A model generated the notes under the pieces. That model was given only the letters and a program-made list of their open reading frames with translations, searched no databases and was not told the origin of the DNA. 64,000 nucleotides of DNA from the NCBI GenBank assembly GCA_002381645.1, contig DFXE01000020.1:62001-126000 (forward strand), read 5' to 3'. Every line of letters begins with the position of its first letter. The first letter of the stretch is position 1. The position numbers were made by a program, and so were the translations under genes. Below, one piece after another: positions 1 to 6,892 of the stretch. This stretch comes from Bacteroidales bacterium UBA4116 (GTDB lineage Bacteria > Bacteroidota > Bacteroidia > Bacteroidales > Tannerellaceae).

Positions 1-1164
1 CCGGCGTATAAACCACAGGCGGCAACCTGCAGGAATCTACTGTCGGAAATCGAGGCACACCTCCTTTCCCGCTATGAGTTACGCTACAATAAACTGACGG
101 AAACTGCCGAATTCAGGCAAAAAGGACGCGCAGACAGTCCATTCACTGCTGTAGGGCAGCGCGAACTGAACGGGATATGCCTCGAACTGCACCGGCAGGG
201 TATCGAGTGCTGGGACAGGGACGTTTCACGTTATATCCTCTCCACCGATATTCCGGCATACCACCCGATACGGGAATATATGGAGGGACTGCCCGGCTGG
301 GACGGTATCTGCCGGGTAGATGCGTTGGCGGGCAGGATATCCGGTAAACCGGTTTGGGTAAGGGGATTTCACCGCTGGATGCTGGCGCTGGCGGCGCAAT
401 GGTCGGGTATCGACACGCTCCATGCCAACAGCGTGGCGCCGGTACTGGTAAGTACCACACAGGGCATGCATAAATCCACTTTCTGCAAAATGCTGGTTCC
501 ATCTCAATTACAGGCTTATTATACGGATAGTTTCGACCTGGCATCTGTATCGGGGGCGGAACAGAAGCTGGCGGTTTTCGGGCTGATCAACCTCGACGAG
601 CTCGATAAATTCTCTGCTAAAAAAATGGCCCTGCTCAAAAACCTGATGCAAATGGCCGGGCTGAATATCCGCAAAGCCTACCGCAAAAACTACAGCCCGC
701 TGCCACGAGTAGCCTCCTTTATTGCCACCTCCAACCAGAAAGACCTGTTGACCGACCCCACCGGCAGCCGCCGTTTCCTGTGTGCGGAAATAACCCGTAA
801 GATAGACTGTTCGCCTATTGATCACCTCCAGCTCTTCGCCCAGCTCAAAGCAGAACTGGCAAACGGGATGCGCTATTGGTTTACTACCGGAGAGGAGGCC
901 GCAATAATGGAGAATAATGCCCCCTTCCGCAAAAGGGGAATGGAAGAAGATATTTTTTACCGGTGCTACCGTCTTCCGCAAAAAGATGAAAAAGGAGAGT
1001 ACGTATCCGCCGCCGATATCTATGGAAAGATGAAGAAGAAACACCCTTCCGCCATGCGCGACATCTCGGCCATCGTGCTCGGCCGCCTGCTCACCTCCAT
1101 CGGCATCCCGCGTATCCATACCAAAATGGGAAACCGCTACCATGTATGCGCGTTACCGGAGTGA
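1..1164 (+). CDS. VirE/DUF3874-family P-loop protein, C-terminal part (5' end outside window)
   Basis: The reading frame is open from base 1 to the TGA at 1162-1164, so the gene starts left of the window; the ATG at 280 is internal. The 387 visible codons look like the VirE-type P-loop domain (superfamily-3 helicase/primase-like) with a DUF3874-like C-terminus, a protein common in Bacteroidales genomes. Visible motifs are a Walker A-like loop at codons 151-160 (QGMHKST), a Walker B-like INLDEL with D199/E200, a sensor FIATSNQ around codon 243, and GSRRF (R257/R258) as possible arginine finger. The conserved opening EYMEGLPGWDG is at codons 91-101. ATP-dependent DNA or RNA remodelling is inferred; the role in Bacteroidales is unknown to me. 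Base composition is clearly more GC-rich than the following 7 kb. Confidence 0.8.
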   Translation, partial: PAYKPQAATCRNLLSEIEAHLLSRYELRYNKLTETAEFRQKGRADSPFTAVGQRELNGICLELHRQGIECWDRDVSRYILSTDIPAYHPIREYMEGLPGWDGICRVDALAGRISGKPVWVRGFHRWMLALAAQWSGIDTLHANSVAPVLVSTTQGMHKSTFCKMLVPSQLQAYYTDSFDLASVSGAEQKLAVFGLINLDELDKFSAKKMALLKNLMQMAGLNIRKAYRKNYSPLPRVASFIATSNQKDLLTDPTGSRRFLCAEITRKIDCSPIDHLQLFAQLKAELANGMRYWFTTGEEAAIMENNAPFRKRGMEEDIFYRCYRLPQKDEKGEYVSAADIYGKMKKKHPSAMRDISAIVLGRLLTSIGIPRIHTKMGNRYHVCALPE

Positions 1165-1220
1165 ACCGGTTTCAAAATTTGCAGGTATTCCGGTTTTAAC
1201 GAACAGCCGCTGATAGCATA

Positions 1221-2123
1221 TTATGCTACCGTTACCCTTTTGCCCCGTAGGATGCTCAGGGTATAAAACACCAGTCCCATCCAAACAAAAGCAAAACAGA
1301 TAAGATATTCTTTCCCGAATGCTTCATGGTAAACAAATACCCCGAGAAGCAATTGAAGGGTCGGACAGATATACTGGATAAAGCCCAGCGTTGACAAGGG
1401 GATAATCTGTGCCGATTTACCGAACCAGAAAAGCGGGATAGCCGTAACGATGCCGCTGGCTAATAACAAAGCAACGGTAAGGGGCGATGAGGGGAAAAAC
1501 GGGACTTCCTGTCCGCTTCCGGCGGAATAGCATAAAAAGGCCAGGGCAAACGGAAAAACCATCATCGTTTCGACCGTAAGCGCAGGCATGGATTCGAGGT
1601 TCGCCTTCTTTTTCAATAACCCGTACAAACCGAAGGTAGTGGCAAGGAGTAGCGATATCCAGGGAAATTTACCGTAGCTGAAGGTAATATACAAAACTCC
1701 GGTAAGGGCCAGTGCCACGGCTATTTTCTGCATCGGTGCCAGTCGCTCTTTTAAAAACACATATCCTAAAAATACGTTCACCAGCGGGTTGATGTAATAA
1801 CCCAGACCTGCCTCCACAATATGGTTGCTCGCTACGGCATAGATATAGATACCCCAGTTGGCGCTCACCAAAAACCCAGCCAGGCCGAGACGAAGCAAAA
1901 GCCGGGGTTGCTTAACGTAGCTGATAAACGTTTGCCGGTTGGTGAACCATACCCAGCCCAAAAGGAACGCGAACGACCATACGATACGGTGAGCCAGTAC
2001 ATTGACGGCAGGTAATCCTGTAACAGCTTTCCAGAAAATGGGGAAAAGTCCCCAGGCGATATAACACGCCAGGGCATACATAATTCCCCGGCCGTAGCTT
2101 ACATGTTTAGGATTCGATGTCAT
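1221..2123 (-). CDS. rarD: RarD-type EamA-family transporter
   Basis: A 300-residue integral membrane protein with about ten hydrophobic segments, the usual length and topology of RarD (two EamA repeats). The N-terminal YIAWGLFPIFWK and LAHRIVWS motifs are typical of RarD. The family belongs to the drug/metabolite transporter superfamily in the inner membrane; E. coli RarD was named from a chloramphenicol-sensitivity annotation and its substrate is unsettled. The gene is convergent with the VirE-like gene (56 bp between stops) and stands alone. The start at 2123 is the only ATG before the first membrane segment. Confidence 0.9.
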   Translation of the reverse strand: MTSNPKHVSYGRGIMYALACYIAWGLFPIFWKAVTGLPAVNVLAHRIVWSFAFLLGWVWFTNRQTFISYVKQPRLLLRLGLAGFLVSANWGIYIYAVASNHIVEAGLGYYINPLVNVFLGYVFLKERLAPMQKIAVALALTGVLYITFSYGKFPWISLLLATTFGLYGLLKKKANLESMPALTVETMMVFPFALAFLCYSAGSGQEVPFFPSSPLTVALLLASGIVTAIPLFWFGKSAQIIPLSTLGFIQYICPTLQLLLGVFVYHEAFGKEYLICFAFVWMGLVFYTLSILRGKRVTVA

Positions 2124-2246
2124 GGTTATCCCTTATTGAGGGTACAAAGGTAAAGAATTAATCCGCCACCCCCAACCGGCGCATACAATTACAGTTTGCG
2201 TCCGCATGAATTTTACCCAATGCACGTACTGCGTGCCATAGAAATG

Positions 2247-2266
2247 CAGGCGATTCGCATCGCCTG
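2247..2266. repeat. Hairpin CAGGCGAT-TCGC-ATCGCCTG
   Basis: An 8 bp perfect stem with a 4-base loop lies about 125 bases upstream of rarD. It could end leftward transcription before rarD, or be part of a structured RNA. No clean T-run follows on either strand, so a terminator role is uncertain. Confidence 0.45.
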
Positions 2267-2394
2267 ACTCCCTTTACATTTTATTAATGAACAATAGGTT
2301 CAGTATAAAACCTTTAACAATTAAATTAACTATTACGTTATATAAATGCAGTTTAATTAAGGTGGTTCGTACTATCCTTAAAAAATTCTACTGT

Positions 2395-2409
2395 TATGCA
2401 CCCGTTGAC
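2395..2409 (+). repeat. Direct repeat copy 1, TATGCACCCGTTGAC
   Basis: The same 15 bases recur exactly at 2602-2616 in the same orientation, 207 bp away. The two copies bracket two hairpins. Possible roles are a protein-binding site, a recombination footprint, or a shared seed in an RNA. Confidence 0.6.
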
Positions 2410-2434
2410 CTCAAATAGTAATGATAATGTACCG

Positions 2435-2457
2435 CTGCCCTCTTGTAGCGAGGGCAG
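2435..2457. repeat. Hairpin CTGCCCTC-N7-GAGGGCAG
   Basis: A GC-rich 8 bp perfect stem with a 7-base loop, 25 bases after the first direct-repeat copy. No T-run flanks it. Confidence 0.45.
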
Positions 2458-2520
2458 GAACATATTTCCGTACCGGTAAGAAATTATTTAATCATGCGCT
2501 TACGTTTAAATTTTAGATAA

Positions 2521-2638
2521 AGGGATAAATTATGTAGGTACTAATTTATCCCTAATCTTTTTTAATTAGTAGCGGGCACATTGGCTGTGTTTGAGTATAT
2601 ATATGCACCCGTTGACATAATAAAAAAAGGTTCTGTTC
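2521..2638 (-). ncRNA. Candidate small RNA, about 118 nt, leftward
   Basis: A strong promoter (2645-2676) would start transcription near 2638. An 11 bp perfect stem (2521-2531 with 2541-2551, GGGATAAATTA arms) would close the transcript, followed on the minus strand by TTTATCT. The short T-run makes termination uncertain. No ORF longer than about nine codons lies inside. The transcript would contain GTCAACGGGTGCATA, the complement of the direct repeat. No known RNA family is recognised. Confidence 0.35.
2602..2616 (+). repeat. Direct repeat copy 2, TATGCACCCGTTGAC
   Basis: Exact copy of the 15 bases at 2395-2409. This copy would be transcribed near the 5' end of the candidate leftward RNA. 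Confidence 0.6.
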
Positions 2639-2644
2639 TCGGTG

Positions 2645-2676
2645 CAAATATAAGGCGGGTTTATTTAATAAACAAA
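2645..2676 (-). promoter_or_regulatory. Bacteroidetes-type promoter facing left
   Basis: On the minus strand TTTG (complement of 2673-2676) is followed after exactly 20 bp by TATATTTG (complement of 2645-2652). This fits the Bacteroides consensus TTTG / TAnnTTTG. It lies downstream of the small gene at 2721-2969, so it does not serve that gene and points to a separate RNA. Confidence 0.6.
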
Positions 2677-2720
2677 CAAAATTATCTCAATATAGATTAT
2701 ATAGAGACAATTTAACGTTT

Positions 2721-2969
2721 TTAAAAGTTTTCGATTTGTTTATTGCGCTCCTCTTTCATTTTCCTAACTTGAGTAGCATTTAGCGGGTTAAACTTTCTAA
2801 TTATTACTTTTCTGTTTCTATAAACATTATTATCTTTCAGATTTTTAGTTAACGGAATGCGTGTAATATTTATTTCTCTTTTGTCATGTGCTTCACACAA
2901 AGCCGTAATTGTAGTGTAAGCAAATTCTTCCCCTGTTTCTATAAAATGAACGATGTAAACTGAACCCAT
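2721..2969 (-). CDS. Small hypothetical protein, 82 aa
   Basis: A soluble basic protein of 82 residues that opens with VYIVHFIETGEEF and has a lysine/arginine-rich second half ending in a probable helix (RKMKEERNKQ). I do not recognise a named family; the opening resembles other short Bacteroidales proteins of unknown role. The gene is AT-rich and stands alone between two hairpin-rich non-coding regions. The coding call rests on length and plausible composition only. Confidence 0.5.
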   Translation of the reverse strand: MGSVYIVHFIETGEEFAYTTITALCEAHDKREINITRIPLTKNLKDNNVYRNRKVIIRKFNPLNATQVRKMKEERNKQIENF

Positions 2970-3507
2970 TATATAAAGTTTTAGAGTTAACCAACAGAAA
3001 AAGGAACCCTAAAACCCGCCGCGCATCCTTTACCCATACAGGCTAAAACGCGGCGTAATAAGCGGAAAGTGATGGAGAACAAAACCTTTCTTTTTTGCTT
3101 ATTATGTCGAAATTCCTTTTTTTAGCATAGCAAACAAGCCATTGGGATTTTCCCAACTGCTAAACTCAACAAGACTTTATAAAACAAGGTTCAAACTTTG
3201 TGCGGCTGCAAAAAGTAGGAAAGTGAGAACAGAACCTTTTTTATTAAGCCTTTATCGAAAAACAAAAGTAACGATTTTCAGGCAAACTCAAATCAAACAA
3301 CGTTTTATAATTACTGAAACCCTGTTTAAACACTATTCATGTTTGTTTTTTCATTTTTCCCGATTTTTTTTGATACCTGATCTATTATTTGCACTTAGAT
3401 TCGCTACGATGCAAAAATAGCCCTTTGCACCCTACCCAAAAGCTTTTCCTTGCTTTTTCTATAAAAGGAGTACAGGCTATAGGTTCAATCCAAAAATAAG
3501 CTAAAAA

Positions 3508-3539
3508 GGTGAAGGATAGGTGACAGATGATCCTTCACC
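3508..3539. repeat. Hairpin GGTGAAGGAT-N12-ATCCTTCACC
   Basis: A perfect 10 bp stem. Its loop contains GTGACAGATG, repeated 56 bp downstream. No poly-T tail follows, so a terminator role is unlikely. Confidence 0.45.
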
Positions 3540-3645
3540 CTTTCCCGGTTAATAATCAATTAATTATCATAAAAAGTGACAGATGGGTGATAGTAGCATT
3601 ATTAAAAATAATAGAGGTGGAATTTATTGTTTTTGGATTTTTTTT

Positions 3646-3653
3646 TATATTTG
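3646..3653 (+). promoter_or_regulatory. -7 element TATATTTG before the membrane protein gene
   Basis: TATATTTG fits the Bacteroidetes TAnnTTTG box and ends 22 bases before the ATG at 3676. Transcription would start near 3660, which rules out the ATG at 3583 as the translation start. No clear TTTG -33 box is seen at the expected distance. Confidence 0.5.
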
Positions 3654-3675
3654 TCAAGACCTAAGTCAATCTATT

Positions 3676-4173
3676 ATGGAAGAATGTATAATTACATGCG
3701 ATAAGATTTCTATAAGTATAGGCTTATTAGGATTTATGGCTACTCTATTTTTTGGCTGGAGTAGTATCAATTTCGAAAAAATGAAGAAAGCTCATTATAA
3801 AAAAATATTCTTCATCAATCAAACCCATAAATACCTAAACACTTTAAATGATGCCAATCTGGCTTACCGGGAGGCTATTACTGTCTTTGAAAAACAAAAA
3901 ATTAAAAATACCTTAAGCATTGTTCTTACTATGTTAGTGGCAATAGATGAGATTATTCCAAATAACTACGTAAAACAAAAAAATCATTGCAGGGAAATGA
4001 TGGAAAATGTTGAAAAAAACGGCAAAGCAGAGTATTATAAAGGAAAACGGAATAGTTTGGCTATGGGAAAAGTCTCACAAGTCGATCTATTTTATACATG
4101 TAATGATATTGATTCGTTTATATTCAGGATGAGAAAGTTTCTGGATAACGAATCATTCTACCCGTTTAACTGA
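3676..4173 (+). CDS. Hypothetical single-pass membrane protein, 165 aa
   Basis: I chose the ATG at 3676 rather than the upstream in-frame ATG at 3583 because a -7 promoter box lies between them. The protein has one hydrophobic segment near residues 11-29 (ISIGLLGFMATLFFGW), then a lysine-rich, probably helical cytoplasmic part of about 135 residues. No family is recognised. It lies 36 bp upstream of an ECF sigma factor gene and is probably co-transcribed with it. A role as a membrane sensor or anti-sigma partner is possible, but no anti-sigma motif is visible. Confidence 0.6.
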   Translation: MEECIITCDKISISIGLLGFMATLFFGWSSINFEKMKKAHYKKIFFINQTHKYLNTLNDANLAYREAITVFEKQKIKNTLSIVLTMLVAIDEIIPNNYVKQKNHCREMMENVEKNGKAEYYKGKRNSLAMGKVSQVDLFYTCNDIDSFIFRMRKFLDNESFYPFN

Positions 4174-4209
4174 AAATATTCCTTCGTTCAACTATAAAAA
4201 ACCGGATGT

Positions 4210-4728
4210 ATGAACACACAAGAATTTCAGCAAAAACTGCTAAATATACAGGACACAATGATGAATTACGGCATGATACTGACCGGAAATGAGGAAGAAG
4301 CACAGGATCTTGTTCAGGATACCACTTTAAAAATATTGGATAACCAGGATAAGTATGTGGATAATGTAAATTTTAAAGGATGGGTGCTCACAATCATGCG
4401 AAATATATTTATCAACAACTACCGTAAAGTTGTCCGGTCGCAGACTATAATAGATGAAAGTCCTGAATTATATAATTTGAAAGTGACTTCGGATTCCGGA
4501 TTTGATACACCCGGAGGCAGTTTTGAAATGCACGAAATAATGAATGCCGTTAATGATTTACATGAAAGCGTTAAAGTTCCGTTCAGTATGTATTTATCGG
4601 GCCATAAATATAATGAAATAGCCAAAAAGTTAGACCTCCCGTTAGGAACGGTAAAAAGCCGGATTTTCTTTGCCCGCAGGGAATTGCAAAGTGTATTATT
4701 GAATAAGGAAAAAAACGGTAACGAGTAA
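4210..4728 (+). CDS. ECF-type RNA polymerase sigma factor, 172 aa
   Basis: Sigma-70 region 2 is at about residues 10-80 (EEAQDLVQDTTLKIL, then FKGWVLTIMRNIFINNYRK). Region 4 is at about 110-165 (YNEIAKKLDLPLGTVKSRIFFARREL), which carries the helix-turn-helix for the -35 element. Length and layout fit the ECF group. No anti-sigma gene follows; the next gene is a convergent XRE regulator. The upstream membrane protein is the only obvious candidate partner. It should redirect RNA polymerase to a small regulon that cannot be read from here. Confidence 0.85.
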   Translation: MNTQEFQQKLLNIQDTMMNYGMILTGNEEEAQDLVQDTTLKILDNQDKYVDNVNFKGWVLTIMRNIFINNYRKVVRSQTIIDESPELYNLKVTSDSGFDTPGGSFEMHEIMNAVNDLHESVKVPFSMYLSGHKYNEIAKKLDLPLGTVKSRIFFARRELQSVLLNKEKNGNE

Positions 4729-4829
4729 TTCAGATATTACCGGCAGTAACCTGATCCGGTAAAAAATAAAGTTATGCTCCATACACCCTTCCGTAGCCGA
4801 TATTAGCCTTGTTTATATAATCCCGACAC

Positions 4830-5306
4830 TCATTTATCCGGATGATTATCTCTATTTTTCCCCTCTTCGTACAGTTTTTTATACATATCCCGTTCACCTT
4901 CTATTTTACCTATCATCCGGTTTAACTTCGCTACTTCTTCGTATGCCTCTTTTAAGTCCTTAGATGACTCGGGGTTTATAATGTTTAAACTATCGGCTTG
5001 CGGGGCATTCATAATGGATTGGTCGGATAAAGCGGCGCTATTGTTATACGTGAAATTTTTTGCAGCTTCATCCAGATCGAATGTTTTCAGGAAATCAACG
5101 GAAACACCATAATATTCGGCAAACTTTTTGAGATATTCATCCGGTACGGTTTCCATCAGTTCCAGTTCGTATATACGACTTTGAGTTAACTGGTTATCCC
5201 GTGCAACCTGTTCCTGTGTTTTACTTTTCTGCGTTCGCATCAGCCGGAGCAATTTACCCTGATGATTTTTCTTTCTGTTTCTGGATCTCTCAGCCACCTC
5301 AGCCAT
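4830..5306 (-). CDS. XRE-family transcriptional regulator with C-terminal coiled coil, 158 aa
   Basis: A helix-turn-helix of the XRE type lies at about residues 15-70 (GKLLRLMRTQKSKTQEQVAR, then LTQSRIYELE and YYGVSVDFL). A linker follows, then a charged helix at about 118-150 (KDLKEAYEEVAKLNRMIGK) that looks like a dimerising coiled coil. The protein probably represses or activates nearby genes. It is convergent with the ECF sigma gene (101 bp apart) and faces away from the lipoprotein genes. Its promoter region shares the 5307-5490 spacer with a rightward promoter. Confidence 0.8.
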   Translation of the reverse strand: MAEVAERSRNRKKNHQGKLLRLMRTQKSKTQEQVARDNQLTQSRIYELELMETVPDEYLKKFAEYYGVSVDFLKTFDLDEAAKNFTYNNSAALSDQSIMNAPQADSLNIINPESSKDLKEAYEEVAKLNRMIGKIEGERDMYKKLYEEGKNRDNHPDK

Positions 5307-5340
5307 ATGTATTAGGATTTAGACATTAGTAATTAAACAA

Positions 5341-5366
5341 CAAAAATAAAGTTTGTTTATTTCAAA
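5341..5366 (-). promoter_or_regulatory. Probable promoter of the XRE gene
   Basis: On the minus strand TATTTTTG (complement of 5341-5348) fits the -7 box and ends 34 bases before the ATG at 5306. A TTTG is present at the complement of 5363-5366, but the 14 bp spacer is shorter than usual, so the -33 assignment is weak. Confidence 0.4.
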
Positions 5367-5490
5367 AGTACAACTAAAATCCGCAAATTAGTAAAAATTC
5401 ACAATATAATATTACATATACTACTAAAAACACAGGTTATCAATCAATTAATCATTTACATAGATCGTAAATTTATAGAATTAAAAACTT

Positions 5491-5776
5491 TATTTTTGTA
5501 ATACTTATCATAAGGTTTTTGCAGCCTTTTATAAGTTATAAGTAGTTAATCGGGTACGGGAAGGCCGTTACTGTTTTTAGTGGGTTGTAGAAAGTAATAT
5601 ACTGTAATTAAATGCATGTACCGGCCTGCCGTATCTATGCAAAACGATTTTTCTCTACTTATATCATAATATAACAGTTTCATAACCAAAGCAACAGTCA
5701 AACGAAGAATGGGACCATTCCCAAAAAACTAACAACTACATTAGCAGCAGGGAGAGCTTTCGGCTCTCCCTGATTT
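5491..5776 (+). ncRNA. Candidate rightward transcript of about 270 nt
   Basis: A -7 box TATTTTTG at 5491-5498 and a strong intrinsic terminator at 5748-5772 delimit a possible transcript with no convincing gene. Close to its 5' end (about 5503-5545) ACTTAT and ATAAGT arms plus AAGG/CCTT can fold into a hairpin. It could be a regulatory RNA, or the leader and tail of a very short peptide gene (ATG at 5612, 20 codons). No known RNA family is recognised. Confidence 0.35.
5748..5776 (+). terminator. Rightward intrinsic terminator
   Basis: A perfect 10 bp stem CAGGGAGAGC/GCTCTCCCTG with loop TTTCG is followed by ATTTTAT. No rightward gene ends here, which is the main reason to suspect a non-coding transcript upstream. 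Confidence 0.7.
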
Positions 5777-5790
5777 TATATAAACAAAAA

Positions 5791-5816
5791 AGTGTGCCAA
5801 TGTAGATTGGCACACT
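5791..5816 (-). terminator. Terminator of the first lipoprotein gene
   Basis: A perfect 11 bp stem (AGTGTGCCAAT with its complement, loop GTAG) is followed on the minus strand by TTTTTTGTTT. It lies 29 bases beyond the stop of the leftward lipoprotein gene. Confidence 0.75.
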
Positions 5817-5822
5817 CCCTGA

Positions 5823-5838
5823 CTATATTCTGTGTATA
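5823..5838 (+). repeat. Inverted-repeat arm downstream of lipoprotein copy 1
   Basis: CTATATTCTGTGTATA. The opposite arm (imperfect, CTATTTTCTGTGTGCA on the minus strand) lies upstream of the same gene at 6621-6636. The same element recurs around copy 2. Confidence 0.55.
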
Positions 5839-5844
5839 TTAAAT

Positions 5845-6570
5845 TTAGTAGGTGAATTTAAAAATCAACGAGCTGATTGTATTATACATACTCGCGGGAG
5901 AACCTACCGGCCAGTTATATGGAGCTAACGTAGGGACATGTAACCTATCATTATAGGGATTTCCTTTCCATACCACACTGCGGCCTGTGCAACCTTTTAA
6001 ATCAAAAAAAGTGACTTCCGTATAATCACCGTGTTTCTGCACCGGAGGATTTCCTGTAAATTCCTCATAATAAGTATCCAGCATAAAAGATGAGGTTCTA
6101 TTATCCATATTCTGTGATCCGCTATTTAAATCAAGTATTTCAATTTTATGGACATCCGCGTTTAACCAATAGGCCCAACCCCATCCTTCATAATTCATCA
6201 GATCACATATAGCCAGTCTCGCCCAGGTGGTAACACGATTACCGATTGCCCTGAATTTAACTTTTTGCATCTTTTCATATTCCGCGTAAGTATCATAATA
6301 TTCAGGAATAGAATTTTCATTCACGTACGTACATAATTCCGGTAATTCTACGATATGATCGTAAACTTCCTGTACTGCCGGGTCACTGAAAACGAAAGAA
6401 TCATCCTTTACATAATATTCTGAAGAATACGCATCCCCCATATAAATAAAAGACATAAACTGATCGAATTTCGCTTGTTCGGGTTTATTTATCTCATCAT
6501 CCTGCTGACAGGAAATAAAAAATAAACCGCTAATTAATAGAAATAAGGTTTTAAAAAAGAAACGTTTCAT
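5845..6570 (-). CDS. Secreted lipoprotein of unknown function, tandem copy 1, 241 aa
   Basis: The N-terminus is a lipoprotein signal (MKRFFFKTLFLL, then FFISC with the lipid-bearing cysteine at residue 21). The mature part has no domain I recognise. It is very similar to the protein at 6893-7627, nearly identical over the first 115 residues and again in the TEVTFFDLKGC region, with a divergent stretch at about 115-160. In copy 1 this stretch is shorter (LNSGSQNMDN). Tyr/Trp-rich segments (GWGWAYWLNAD) suggest a beta-rich, ligand-binding fold. It is probably on the cell surface or in the periplasm. Confidence 0.75.
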   Translation of the reverse strand: MKRFFFKTLFLLISGLFFISCQQDDEINKPEQAKFDQFMSFIYMGDAYSSEYYVKDDSFVFSDPAVQEVYDHIVELPELCTYVNENSIPEYYDTYAEYEKMQKVKFRAIGNRVTTWARLAICDLMNYEGWGWAYWLNADVHKIEILDLNSGSQNMDNRTSSFMLDTYYEEFTGNPPVQKHGDYTEVTFFDLKGCTGRSVVWKGNPYNDRLHVPTLAPYNWPVGSPASMYNTISSLIFKFTY

Positions 6571-6620
6571 AAGTTTTTAATTTTAATAGAGTTTTTAATT
6601 TAATCAATTGATAAATATAT

Positions 6621-6636
6621 GCACACAGAAAATAGA
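6621..6636 (-). repeat. Inverted-repeat arm upstream of lipoprotein copy 1
   Basis: On the minus strand CTATTTTCTGTGTGCA, the degenerate partner of the arm at 5823-5838 (three mismatches). It lies about 50 bases before the ATG, probably in the promoter or 5' leader. Confidence 0.5.
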
Positions 6637-6837
6637 TCAAAAGGCTATAATTGTTTTTCAGTGAATAATGATATCCCCTATATATAAAACATCTAATTCT
6701 TATAAAAAGTTCATTAAAATGATATTTATTTATAAAATAAAATTACATAATACACAAACCATAATAGGCAACTATAATATTTTAATAAAAAAAATTATAA
6801 TACTATCATACGTATACATAATACAATAAAAAAGAAA

Positions 6838-6860
6838 GGCTATCCCTTTATAGGATAGCC
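6838..6860 (-). terminator. Terminator of the second lipoprotein gene
   Basis: A perfect 8 bp stem GGCTATCC/GGATAGCC with a 7-base loop is followed on the minus strand by TTTCTTTTTTATTG. It sits 33 bases beyond the stop. Its stem sequence differs from that of copy 1 even though the flanks are related. Confidence 0.75.
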
Positions 6861-6869
6861 CTTAGTTAA

Positions 6870-6884
6870 CTATATTCTGTGTAT
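6870..6884 (+). repeat. Inverted-repeat arm downstream of lipoprotein copy 2
   Basis: CTATATTCTGTGTAT, a perfect 15 bp partner of the reverse complement at 7668-7682. Confidence 0.6.
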
Positions 6885-6892
6885 TAAAAAAA

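Larger units (their letters stand above)
2124..2720. other. Non-coding region rich in hairpins and direct repeats
   Basis: No convincing gene is present in these roughly 600 bases between rarD and the small gene at 2721. The region holds three perfect hairpins (2247-2266, 2435-2457, 2521-2551), a 15-base direct repeat TATGCACCCGTTGAC at 2395-2409 and 2602-2616, and a good leftward promoter at 2645-2676. It looks like structured RNA or DNA sites rather than simple spacer. Confidence 0.6.
2970..3675. other. Non-coding region with several stem-loops
   Basis: Contains CGCCGCG/CGCGGCG arms around 3018-3054, AATAAGC/GCTTATT arms at 3057-3063 and 3097-3103, a GGTGAAGGAT/ATCCTTCACC hairpin at 3508-3539 and a repeated GTGACAGATG (3520-3529 and 3576-3585). 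A 92-codon open frame at 3142-3420 has a composition unlike a real protein. The end of the region carries the promoter of the membrane protein gene at 3676. Confidence 0.5.
5307..5844. other. Intergenic region with promoters, candidate RNA and two facing terminators
   Basis: From left to right this stretch holds the promoter of the XRE gene, a rightward -7 box at 5491-5498, about 250 bases without a convincing gene (longest ATG frame 20 codons, at 5612), a rightward terminator (5748-5772) and a leftward terminator (5791-5816). Confidence 0.6.
6571..6892. other. Spacer between the duplicated lipoprotein genes
   Basis: Very AT-rich, with no gene. It holds the upstream inverted-repeat arm of copy 1 (6621-6636) and the terminator (6838-6860) and downstream arm (6870-6884) of copy 2. 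A block of about 45 bases upstream of copy 1 (complement of about 6610-6655) is similar to the block upstream of copy 2, so the duplication included regulatory DNA. Confidence 0.55.

Noticed and set aside
508..1143. Open frame of 211 codons antisense to the VirE-like gene
   Set aside because: Shadow of a GC-rich coding sequence; the plus-strand frame carries clear P-loop motifs.
3142..3420. Open frame of 92 codons on the plus strand
   Set aside because: Composition rich in Phe, Arg, Lys and Leu without domain pattern, no promoter or ribosome site, lies in a hairpin-rich non-coding stretch.
3583..3675. Longer N-terminus for the membrane protein at 3676
   Set aside because: A -7 promoter box at 3646-3653 lies downstream of that ATG.
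4737..4762. Terminator of the ECF sigma gene (TTACCGG/CCGGTAA)
   Set aside because: The stem has 7 bp and no T-run follows on either strand; left unassigned.
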